Assembly: GCA_022264855.1 (NCBI GenBank) | Contig: JABYQU010000002.1 | Coordinates: 372,001-436,000, forward strand | Direction: 5' to 3' | Source of the DNA: Lenzites betulinus | Lineage: Eukaryota > Basidiomycota > Agaricomycetes > Polyporales > Polyporaceae | DNA length: 64,000 nt | Part shown: positions 43,600-54,459 of the stretch, piece after piece | How positions within the stretch are numbered: the first letter of the stretch is position 1 | Layout of the letters: each line of letters opens with the position of its first letter | Notes under the pieces: model-generated | What the model saw: the letters and a program-made list of their open reading frames with translations, nothing else | What the model was told of the DNA's origin: nothing | The model's database searches: none | Program-made: the position numbers and the translations under genes

Positions 43600-46280
43600 A
43601 GTGTACGTACCAATTTGCGGGGCGAGGGAACATGATTCCAGCTCAGGGTGAGCAATTTCGCGTATGCAGCCCTATGACAGCATCGGCACCAGAGGGACGG
43701 ATTCGCGGACAGCGCGGATGACGCTGCGCGTTGGTGGGTTCACTCGGTGTGTGTAGGAGAGCGTGCGAGTATAGTTTGAAGCGATCTGGATGGGAGGGTG
43801 AGCCTCGGCGCATGATTTTGTACCCTGCTCACTGAGACTCACAGAGATTCGTTCAGCGCAGCACGAGATCGCGTCCCGGCGCGATGCAACTTGGTGAATG
43901 TGCTACTGTGAGCGTACGGAGTGTGCGCGCGCGTTCGCGGCGTGAACGGGGTGACTTGACTTTTCGCTCACTTTGGTGCGAGCAGGGGACGACGGCCTGT
44001 GAGGGTGCAAATACAATTCTCCTGAATCGCGCTGGAAATGCGTCAGCGTGTGCGTTTCGTGTAGCGATAGATACGTACCAAGTTGCAGAGCGAGGGGAGC
44101 AGGCACGAAGGCGGCCAGGGGCGAGTGATCCTGTGTGCACCCATGAGATGGCACCAGAGGCACGACAACAGGGACAGCTCGGATCGCGCTCAAATTTCAC
44201 ATACGCACGACGTGTACTCCCGTGGACGTATGTTCCGAGTTTCGGCGGGCGCAGTCGCGATGCCGGTCGGCAGTCAGCGATATTGTGTTTGTGACCTAGC
44301 ATGTATGGGACTTTGAGAAGTAGACACCATCGGAGGAAGGTGGACAGCAGCGAGGAGAGAATCGTCGGAAGAGATCTCTTGGTGTGCTGTGACGACGACG
44401 CGAGGCGACTGCTGAGACGGAGCATGCGGCGGAGAGCAGGATGGGAGGTTGGGGCGAGGGTGTACTCAGAACGAGGGCACGGGAACGAATTCCTCCCGGA
44501 TCGGGCTGGAAACACGTGAGCATATGCGCAGTACATAGCGAAATGTACCCACCGAGCTGCAGATGAAGCGGTTCAAAAACGAGGGTGCGATGAGCGATCC
44601 TCTGTGCACACACATGAAATCGACCCAGAGGAGCCTGAAGGCGGAACTGCCCTGACCACGCTGGAAGTCAGCGAGCGCACTCGGTATATGCGCGCATAGA
44701 CACGTCACACCAGTTTCCGCGAGGAGGCGTCGCGATACCAGGCCGCGGCGGACGATTATCTGTGTGTGCACACAGGCCCAGTGCACAGGAGGAGCGAAAC
44801 CTGGACCGTCCCGGATCGCGCGCGGAATCGCTGAGGCAGCTCCGTGCGCATACGGGAGTATTTCCGTGGAGTTTGAGCGCGAGGGGATGAGCGGGGAAGG
44901 CGGGGTGCGCGATTTCGTCTGGCATGCCCTTGAAAATGCGCAGGAAAGGCGCATTTTCGAATTGCTCAGATAGAGCTGCGAATGCACGTGTGCGTTCCGT
45001 ACAGTCAGTCGAGCCTGCATGCAGAACATTAGCTCGAGGGAAAGCGATCCCAGTGGGCGGGGGATGACTCTTTCCACATACCAACTGACATGTCATGAAT
45101 CCGCGCAGAAACGGCGCATCTTCAATTCGCTCAAATCGAGCTGCAAATGCGCGTGTGCGTCCCGTAGAGTCGTTCGAGGCTGTGTTCGAAATATCAGCAG
45201 GAGAGAGAGCGATCCGAATGGACAGTGGGCGATTCTTTCCACGTGCCCACCGAAATACCATGAATCTGCGCAGAAACGGCGTATTTTGGAAGTGCTCGCA
45301 TCGAGCTGCAAATGCGTGCGCAAGTTCCGTACAGCCAGTCGAGCCTGCATGCAAAGCGTCAGCTCGGGGGAGCGCGATCCGAATGGGCGGCGGGCGACTC
45401 TTGCCACATACCAACAGAAATGCCATGCATCCGCGCACAAACGGCGTCTTTTGAAAGCTCTCGGATCGGGCTGAAACTGCGTGTGCACGTTCCGTACAGC
45501 CAGTCGAGCCCGCATGCAAGATATCAGCCCGAGGAGAGACGATCCGAGTGGCGGGCGGGGGATTATTTTCACGTACTGGCTGAAATGCAATGAAATCGCG
45601 CAGAAACGCGTGTTTTCAAACCAGTCGGATCGAGCTGCGAATGCGCATGCCAGCTCCGTATGGTCACCAGAGCCTGCGTTCAGAGTATTAGCGTGGGGGA
45701 GCGTGATTTGAGTGGAGCGCGAGCGAATCTATCCGCGCACCGAGTGGAATGGGGAGGACACAAACTGCTCGCATCGCGCTGTAGCTGCACACGGGCACTC
45801 CGTACGAGCACTGGAGTATACATTGGAAGTTTTAGAGCGACGCGACGGGAGGGGAGCGCAGCGCAAGCCATTCGGCGTACACACTCATGGAATGGGACTT
45901 GGTCTGCGACGACGAACATGGACTTTCAAAATGCTCGCATCGGGCTGATATTTCGCGTGAGGGCTCCGTACGCACAGTACAGTGCAGGTCTACGAGCGCA
46001 GCGTGCGTGGTACAAAACTGGACGACGCCTCGCCGTTTCTCTCCGCAGCCGCATGAAATGGCTTAAAAGACGTGAAACTTGGACTCGTCGTCTCGGGCTG
46101 GGATTGCGTGTGCGCACTCCGAGTGCACAGTACAGTGCACGTTCACAATCGCAGCGCACGCGCAGGCGAAACGAGTGCCGCGCGGCCACCTTTTTCTCGG
46201 TATATGAAATGGCACAAGGTGGTCGAGGACGAAGGCTGCTCGGATTAGGCTGAGGCTCGACGTGAGCGTGCAGTACACAT
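43600..46280. repeat. Degenerate 145-165-bp repeat ladder in unit copy 1
   Basis: A recurring block (GAGCTGCAAATGCG, then TCCGTACAG.CAGTCGAGCC, GATCCGAATGGG and GAAATG..ATG) repeats at close to 165 bp in the best-preserved part: 45002, 45167, 45332, 45497 and about 45660. More decayed units continue on both sides at 144-166 bp spacing (about 43912, 44058, 44211, 44520, 44680, 44842, 45804, 45970, 46121, 46270). No coding function is apparent. Confidence 0.75.
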
Positions 46281-46857
46281 ATGGAAGGGCATATACGAAG
46301 TAGCATTGCGGGGGAACGGGGGGCGGCCGCGCGATGAGCAATCTACTGTGGGACCCCCAAGATGCTTCCTCCCACGCAAGAAGCCGTCGGCGGCACGGGA
46401 CGCCCGAACTATCAAACGGGATGCACTCCGGGCGTTGGGATGGAACACAGGGCATATTCAAGCGTGCCGGGCGGCCTCTGCTAGGCGGTTCCAGGCGGAT
46501 GTCTGAATGTACTTGTGCGCCGCCGACATGTCCCACCCTTGAGCTTCGGAGCAACGCCGCGGCGACGCGGCCTCGGCGGGAGTGTATCCCCGTGGCGCAC
46601 TCGTTCTACTTGTTCGAGCCGAGAGGGTCGAACGCGGGCGGGCCGCCAGGAGACGGACACGGCCGCAAAAATGCACGGCGCGCGGCGAAACACAATATCG
46701 TCGGTTGCACACGACGAGTCGGATGCTGGGATACACTACGACGCGTACGTACATGGCCGGAACTGGACGAGGAGGAAGCGGGCGCATGACGACAGGGACG
46801 GAGGCGGCGGGCGCGGGGTCCGTGCGCGGGCGGCGCTGTGCTGTGCGTGTGTGCACG

Positions 46858-46865
46858 TATATAAG
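46858..46865 (+). promoter_or_regulatory. TATA box of a candidate small transcription unit (copy 1)
   Basis: TATATAAG followed by about 30 bp of purine-rich sequence and then a C/T-rich stretch, the usual layout of a strong fungal core promoter. The first good ATG downstream is 47042. Confidence 0.45.
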
Positions 46866-47041
46866 GGGCGAGGAGGATTGGGAAGGACATCAGCTCGAGT
46901 GCCTCCTTCCCCCGCTCGTCCTTGTTCCCTCGGCTGCCCTCCTCCGCGCTCGCTGGACGTGTGTCCTACCGCCGCTCGACACCCGGCTCTCGACGTCGGG
47001 CACCTGCCGCTCGGCGCCTGGCAGACCACGCTGGACGTCGA

Positions 47042-47422
47042 ATGGCGGGCACCCAGAGGTCAGGTACGTTGCTGTACACATCCGCGCCGCCGCCCGACAC
47101 TGACACGGAGTGCGCCGCAGGTATGCACTTGCGAAACGACGGGGGAGGACGGCGGAGGCGGAGCGCCCGTCGCGGGCAGTCCCGCGCACGTTTGCTGCGG
47201 TGTCGGATGGATACACGCAGCCCACGGCGCGAGCGCGCGATCTTGAGAGTAGGGAGACGCAATATATTAGATTTGATCGCGCACCTGTGTTATGCGATGC
47301 GGCATGCCCACCGAATGGGGTACCAGGGTCGTCCGGGATTGTCGGAAAGCAGACAACCCGAGCGGGGCTCGGTCCATGTGGTCCTGCGGCGAGGGAGGCT
47401 ACTTGTACCAGAGGGGCGGTGA
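47042..47422 (+). CDS. Candidate small two-exon gene, unknown function (copy 1)
   Basis: ATG at 47042 begins MAGTQRS, followed by a possible intron from GTACGTTG (47064) to GCCGCAG (47121). The frame then continues as a very Arg-rich sequence to a TGA at 47420-47422. The unspliced frame is also open. Composition (strings of Arg/Gly) is what GC-rich non-coding DNA often gives, so coding status is doubtful. Support comes only from the TATA box and splice-like signals. No family recognised. Confidence 0.22.
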   Translation: MAGTQRSGTLLYTSAPPPDTDTECAAGMHLRNDGGGRRRRSARRGQSRARLLRCRMDTRSPRRERAILRVGRRNILDLIAHLCYAMRHAHRMGYQGRPGLSESRQPERGSVHVVLRRGRLLVPEGR

Positions 47423-48504
47423 ACAGCACGCCGCTACCGGTTCGAATACGAGACCACTCGAGCCTCAGCGTGACCAGCGTCGAGTGCGAAGGACGCGAGC
47501 ACACTCAATGAGCGCGCGGGGGCAGTCTGTACGCGAGTTGCCGCCCGCGTGGGTGTGCTCGAAGAGCGCGAGTCTATTAGTTGATACTTACGTTGAGGGG
47601 CGACGGTAGCTACTAGTCCTAGGCTATATGCCGGGTGACAAGCAAGATCTCGCACCAGATCAGCGCGCAGTTGTATACGCGGGGCTAGCAGGGCGCTCGC
47701 GAGCAGCACGCAGACGCGCGCGGAGGGCGGCGACTGTCGATGGCGGTCAGTGCAGGCGGGCGCAGAGTCGGACGCGGCGGGGGGAGTGGACTTGGCGAGG
47801 GAGGCGGGGACGCGTCGGCGCAGGGGAGAGGCGTGTATGCGCAGAGGGCATCGAGAGCAGAGGGGCAAGTCGGCGCAGCGAGAGACAGCCGCGGTCGAGA
47901 GAGAGAGGACGGGAGGTTGCTGCAGGTCCGTTCGCAACGATGGCGCCGGTCCGGCCTTGTGTATGCGGTCCTGGTGATACGGCCAGCGAGAACGGCGTTG
48001 CCGCAGAGGAACAAGCTGCAACAAGAGACATCCATCGGAAGCGCTCGCATGACGCGCGCTCGCAAACCCTAATCCGAGTGGCAGGGCGTGAGTGTGTATA
48101 ACTGTAGTAACCTGTGGTTGAGGGGGAAATTATTTCTTCCCGCTTCCTCCGGTACCACCATATGCACCCTTACGCACCCCGGTGTTTCCAGGGCTTGCGG
48201 CCATGCCGACCTCGCAGTGTAATCGATGTTCCTAAGCATGCACCCCTCGAATACACTCGTCATCTCCCACCGGCCCAAGGGTCCCCAATCACGCGGCCTC
48301 AAAGCTTCACGGTCCCTCACGTCCATGATCTCGGAATCGGAATCTCAGATGGCCACAGTAACAACGCTCGGTGCTCGGCTCGAGTGCGGCCACGACTTGC
48401 ATTAGCCACCCAAACAATGCCGACGCCTGTCCGACTTCTTATACCGCCCCGCTCGAGCATACCAGTCCTGAGATCGGTCTCCGACTCACTCGCCTACCAC
48501 AGAC

Positions 48505-50444
48505 ATGTCCGTCCCCGCTGAAATACTCACGCCTCCCCTCTCCGCGACCGACTTTCCCGAGGATGTCTGGGACAAGTACACACTACACCACGCTGCGTCT
48601 AGTGCCCCTGGGCCATCCAGCGGACATCGCTACGAGCGCAAGATGGGCGAGACTGAGCTCTCGTATTTTCTGCCATCACGACAGACGGGCGTGAACGACA
48701 TGTGAGTGAGCGGCGTGCGCGAGAAGGACAGCTTTGCTAACGGCCTGCGCAGGTACTTGCATCTCGGGTTTAGAGCGCCCGAGCATATCGCCCGGCGTGA
48801 ACGCATGTGCACCGTGTGGGCCATCCTCCGACTGCGGCATCCGATGCTCTGCGCCCGCGCCGACATGCGTGACTACGGCGACGTAAGGTTCATGTACGTG
48901 CTATTCGTGTTTTCATCTGTGGGCGCGCTCTAAGTGCGTGATTGTCACCGCAGCTATGACGCCCCCTCGTCTGCCCAGGATGCCTATTGCGATGCGGACG
49001 CTAACCTTGAGTATCGCACCCAGACGAAGGATGGTCTGTACATAGCCTCTCCCGCCCTATCCACGCACTGACGTCGCTATGTTCTTGCAGAACTGATTGA
49101 CACCTATCTGAATGGCCCGCGCACGCTCTCGAACTCTAGGCTGTCATACCTGATCATGTCGGAGCCTGCCAACTCCCCGGAGCTCATGCCGACGCCCCCT
49201 CGCACGCCGTCACCCGCCAACGTGCAGCTAGACCTTGGTGCGGCGCCCGAGGCCGAGGCCGAGATCGAGCCCAAACAGGAGTACGAGCTGCTCATCTGCG
49301 CAATGCATTTCCTCGGGGACGGCATGGCGCTGCACCAGTTTGCAAATGACCTCTTTGGATTACTCGGTGGCGCGAAGTCTGACGAGGAATTGCAAGACTT
49401 GCTGCAAGAGGAATGGCGGACCCGGTGGCAGGTCGCCCCTGAGGAGGTGAGTTCCTATCCTTGACGTAGAGTTTGAGTTTGCACGGCATCTTAACGCCGC
49501 GACGGTAGTGCGTCCTTCCCCCCGCGCTCGAAGATAACATGCCATTGCCATCTTTAAGGTTCCGCCGGGTTGCCGCCCAGGTCGACTTCCAGCTCTCGCA
49601 GCAGCGGCTCGTAGGCGGGCAGGTCTTCCCGCGCCAGAAGCACCCCGAGCGCCACACCGTCGTGCCGACCGTCTCCTTCCCCGAAGAGCGCACGAAGGCT
49701 ATCTTGAAGAACTGCAAGGCGCACGGCGTGTCCATCTCCGCGGCGCTCTTCGCCGTCTGCAACGCTGCCTGGAGCCGCACGGGCGGCGGGAGCAAGGCGG
49801 CGCCCACGCTCATGTACTCCGCGCTCAACCTCCGCCCCTACTTCTCCGTGCCGCGCGCGCTCCCGCAGTGGGACTCGTACTGGTACCTCGCCATCGGGTA
49901 CTTCAACGTCGTCCTTCCCAGCTTCCTCCCTGCGGACGCCGCCGCCGCCGCCACGACGTTCTGGCTCCGCGCGCGCGGCGCGAAGGAGCAGAGCACGCGC
50001 GCGGCGAAGAGCCCGCTGGTCGCCTCGCGCACGCACGAGATGGCGCTCGAGCGTGGGGAGCGCGCGCGTGCGTGGGCGAAGGAGGACGACGAGCGCGAGC
50101 TGGGTACTTGGGTCCCCCCCGTGCCCGCGCCCGCGGACGCCAGCTCGCCTCCGCGGGAGTCGGTATACCCTGCGCGCGCGAAGGCTCCGGCCGCCGCGTT
50201 GATCGGGCTGTCCCTCCTGGGCAATCTGGACGGCATCTACAAGCACGCCGCGTTCCCGGGCGCGGAGCTGCACACGCTGACGACAGGCTCGCGCCAGCGT
50301 CAGGGCGCGATGCTGCTCTTTGGGTACACGTTCAAGGGCCGGCTGTGGATTAGCTTGGGCTATGACCGCAACGGGTTCGAGGGCGACGTCGTGGACAGGT
50401 TCTGGAAGGAGGCGCTAGACTGTGTGGACGAGTTCCTAGGATGA
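48505..50444 (+). CDS. HxxxDG acyltransferase, array copy 2 (five exons)
   Basis: Predicted 569 aa with the same architecture and catalytic HFLGDG as copy 1. Exons: 48505-48701, 48753-48893, 48954-49033, 49091-49446, 49509-50444. N-terminus MSVPAEILTPPLSATDF; exon 3 reads SSAQDAYC and YRTQTKD, where copy 1 has SSAEDAYC and YRIQTKD. The promoter differs from copy 1: a block of about 150 bp just upstream of the ATG is replaced or deleted, and the leader is CGAGCATACCAGTCCTGAG. All splice sites are kept and there is no frameshift, so the gene looks functional. Confidence 0.85.
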
Positions 50445-53400
50445 GTGCGCGCGGGCACTGGACGGACATGGACTGCGCGGTATACGTAGGCATTGATGTG
50501 GACGCTTTGGCAATCGATGACGACTCGCTCGCGAGGTGGCGGCGCGTCCCTGCTGGATTCACGTTTGGCGTCGACTGCGCCTGCCCTCGTTGTGCCCTGC
50601 GCGGGTCGGCGCGGGGTGTTCCGTGTGTGTTCGCGTTACAGATTGCCAGACGAACATTTACGGACTCATCGTGGACAGTAGGTGGTAGTGCTGCCTGTTG
50701 TGCATAGTAGGTAGTAGTGCTGCCGTGGTCGTGGACAGTGGGGGAGTGCAGTAGGTAGTACCTCCTGTGGTGGCCCCCGTGGTGGCTCTTGCAATAGGCA
50801 GTGCCTCCCGCCGTGTACTCGGTGAGCAGCATATCCCCTCAGCCCGTCGAATTTCCCATTCCTCACGAGCAGGACAGTACTCCTTGCAGCGCGGCGCACA
50901 GTCCTACGAGCGGAGCAAGTCCGAACGAATGGGCGCCTGCTATCCGAGTCCGCGCCCACACTGACTGCCGTTCTCCCTCGCACCGCCACCTCGATTCCCC
51001 ATCTCCCCCTGGCGGCGACTATGCAGGTCCCTCCCGCACAGCGCGCTGCCGACGGAACAGCACTTTGTGCCGCCCGCCAGCGCAGGCAGTCTCGGAGCCC
51101 ACCCCAGCGGAGCTCCCATCCCGACCCTGCATCGGCCACGTCCCTGCGCGCGCGCCGCGGCGGATGAGCCTTTGGCGCTGACGGAGGTTGGGGTGCATGC
51201 CGCGGCACCCCCTCTCTGACGCACGCCCAGCAGTAAGTGACACAGCGCGCGAGGTTCGTTCCTCAGCCTTCCCCTCAGTCTGACAAGTTGCCGCGCAGGC
51301 AGAGCTAATGGCAATGAATCGACTCGTGCCGGGCGGGCACAGAACTCGCTAAGCAGACGTGGTCTGGCACCCAAACGAGTCCGGATCCGTGCGGCGCCCC
51401 GCCCCTCGTCCCTGTCCCCTCACTCGAGACGCGCTCGCGACGCCGTGCTCTGGCGGGCATTGGCTCTCGCCCGCCGCTATAGTAGCCTGTACGTGACCGT
51501 GCCCGCCCATTCCGGTCCCAAACGGTACCGAACGTGTGCGCATCGACCGCGAGCAACGCAGCGATCGCGTTGCGAGCTGCTCCGTCGAACATGTTCGCTG
51601 ACGCGCCCGGTGAGTCTTTCCATTCTGCGCTCGTCGCAAAACACACAGTGATGCTTGCGTAGAGCCCGCATCGATACGCGCGCAGGGACGGTACCGCCGC
51701 AGAAGCTACCAGTTGTGGCCCGCTCTCTGGCGCAACACTCTCGGGACTGCGCGATTCAGGGCTCGAATCCGTTACGGCCGCCGGCGGATTCAGTCTGCGA
51801 AGTGTGGACGCTTCCAGCAGCACCCTCGCGCCGCGCCTCCGCGTACTTGGTCGGTGTGCCGAGTTTCAAGATGGTAACGTTGCAGTGCACGTAGGTATGT
51901 TTCACTCGTGCCCCTACTCTACGTGTACTAACCGCCCTCCTGTACAGGCTTATTGACGGTCTGTAAATTACTCGTTATGGGACGCGGCCAGGCTCGCTGG
52001 GGAATCGATTCGCGGCCGCCTCGTACCAGAGTCTTTATGCGCCACCCCCGCCCAGACTATTAGCGGGACTCGAGCGAGCTTGCATGACGCGGAGGACACT
52101 CTCGGAGGACAGGGCGCTGCGCTGCGCGCTCGCCAGCCGCCAACACGATACCCGACTCCGGACGACTGCAGGGTCGCGCAAGCCCTCGAAAACGCCACGC
52201 GCGTACCGACGCTCCGCGAGTTGGTCGGCGGCCGTTCACGAACTCATCATGAACGGCGCTCCACGCCGCCCATCTTGGCTCGCCCTCGCGGCCGTCGCCC
52301 CTGCGGCGGAGACTCGGAGCAGATCGCGCGCTGCACAATGCAGAGGATGAGGCCCCGTGAGTGTTTCTTCTGGTTTCTTGCGCGAACGCCGAATGGACAC
52401 CACAGTGCTCGCATGAACTTTGCGAAGATACGCGAACAGGGACGGCGGCGCCGTGGAGACAACAAGTTGTCGCCGCCCGCACCCCTAGCACCGCGAAGTG
52501 TCTCGTCCCACGTAGGGCTCGAATATGTTACGGGCGTCGGTGGGCTCGCACCGAGAGTCAGCGTGCCGAACTGGCAGCGTGGCGACACATGGCCGCAGCG
52601 GGGGGTAAGGCTGCTTCCCTCGTGTCCCCCCTGGCCATATACTCACCACACTCCTGTGCACACAGTCCCTTGACGGCCTCTAAACGATTCAGCACGGGAC
52701 GCTCCCGGGGTAGCTGCATAATCGTCTCGCAGTAGCGCTGTTCGCGCCGGATTCTTCCAGCAACACCCGCGGACAAGCCTGCCTTGTCTCGGCCTGTCTC
52801 AAACTTGGTGAGTGTGTGCCAGCGGTGGCACATTGGTCTCGTCTGTACCGCCTCCAAATGAGTGCTAACTATCGCTGCCATGTAATGACTCCATTGGCGG
52901 TCTCGAACGAGCCAGCGCAACGTGGAGTTCCCCACCAGGGGACTGGGCGCCGCGCGCCCGTACGCGCTCGCTTCCGGGTACCGCAAACACGATGCCTAAA
53001 GTGGTGAACGTCACTCGACAACAACAGCAGGGTCGCGCAGAGCCGCCGCTCGCGTACCGAGCGCCCCCGTCGGTAGCCTCAGTACGAACGAACGAACGGC
53101 GCAGTCACCTGCAGTGTCTCGTGTGCTGGCCACCTTGGCTCGTACTGCCCCCATTGTCGGCCGCAGCGCAGAGGGTGTATGGTCGTGCACGCAGGTTGCA
53201 CGCCGCGCAACACACAAGGAAGCGCGAGCGGAAATGGAGGACACAAATCGCGCCATAGCACAAGAACCGCGCAAACACGTCGTACGCGGTCTCGGACCCT
53301 GGCGTCCGTCCCGTACGCTCTCACCGCCCAACGTGAAACAGACAAAGCGGTCTGAATCCGTGCGCTGCCAAGGGTACCGTACGGACGAAGTTCGCATGTA

Positions 53401-54459
53401 CGAGATCGACAAATATATTGTCTTTTCCGACGTAGACAAGGACGGTGGCATATTCGTGGTGCGAAGGACCTGTAGTTCCCCTGGCGCCGGAAATCCCAAG
53501 ACTGGCAGACTCTCGTGCAACAACACGACGCACGGCCGAATACGTTGTGGGCGGGACGTCGTCAATTTGGTACGCGACCCCGCCACCTCGATGCACCACT
53601 TTGTTTCGTGTTGCCTGGGCGCTGGGCGTCGAGCGCGCCGCGCGGAGGTACTTCTACGACCATGCCGCAAGCAGTCGCCATCTAAATGTGAGTGGAAAGG
53701 GACACCGCACCGCGAAATCACAAAATCGGCCGCCGACAAAGACTCTCCCATCGCCGTGTTCAGAGAATCCGTCGCCGCCGACCGGCATCGTGCCCCCGTG
53801 TGCTGATACCTGGTACGCGCGCTGCCCTGTACGTTTCGCGCAAATGCGCCGATTTACAGCCCGATCCGAGCATTTCGAGTGTTTGACCTTTGACAGGCCT
53901 GGTGCAGGCGGGCTTGGTCGCGCCGCGGAACAGGCCAAAAGTCGAATGCCTCCGATAGAGCTGTAACTCGACGGACGTGTTCCAAACGTTCACGATAGCC
54001 CGTTCGCTACGCGGCTGCAAGCGGGGGAGAGATTTCCGCCCGGGGCGCACATTTCTTGGTACGGGGCGCGCGGGGGCGAGTGTACGGCACGGGCGGGGAT
54101 CGGAAACGATTGCGACGCGCTGGAAATGGGTGAGCCTATGCAGAGAGTATGCGTGGATGGGCGTACCATGTTTCAGGGCCGCGCGAAGCGACGTCGGGTT
54201 GTTGTTTGCGATGTTCTATTCCGGCGCCCGGCGCTGCAGAGCGAAGTCACGCTTTTGTCTGCTCCGGCGGACCTACCAACCCTCAGGCGGGTGCAGGATA
54301 AGCAAAGAAATCCGCGTACCAAGTGCCAGGGCGTCCGGGCACGATGCCAGCACGGGGTGGACGATCTTGGGTGTACATGGGGGGACTGCATCACGGGGCA
54401 GGAGCTTGGACTGCTCGGGAAGAGCTGCGATTCGATGAGCGTATGCCGTATATCCAGTA
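50445..54459. other. Non-genic part of unit copy 2, proximal section
   Basis: Counterpart of 39573-43599, including the relic pair at about 51605-52710. It contains the indel cluster described in the findings. No gene recognised. Confidence 0.5.

Larger units (their letters stand above)
36869..47915 (+). repeat. Tandem macrorepeat unit, copy 1 (about 11.05 kb)
   Basis: First unit of the array. Similarity to the next copy begins at GTTGCTGCAGGT (36869, 47916, 58774). The first about 0.76 kb differs clearly from copies 2 and 3 (substitutions and larger indels), while the acyltransferase gene and the region behind it are near-identical. Contains one acyltransferase gene, then about 8.3 kb of non-genic repeats. 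Confidence 0.9.
46281..47915. other. Non-genic distal section of unit copy 1
   Basis: 1.6 kb after the repeat ladder. The only gene-like signal is the TATA-led candidate at 46858-47422. The last part (47640-47915) is purine-rich and runs into the next unit. Confidence 0.45.

Noticed and set aside
44668..45519. 283-aa minus frame with an internal repeat of about 55 residues, present in two unit copies
   Set aside because: The periodicity comes from the 165-bp DNA repeat, which is divisible by three and so keeps frames open. Other frames over the same repeats are open too, so there is no sign of protein-level selection.
47370..47460. tRNA-like B-box (GGTTCGAAT) near 47439
   Set aside because: No matching A box at the right distance and no acceptor-stem pairing could be found.
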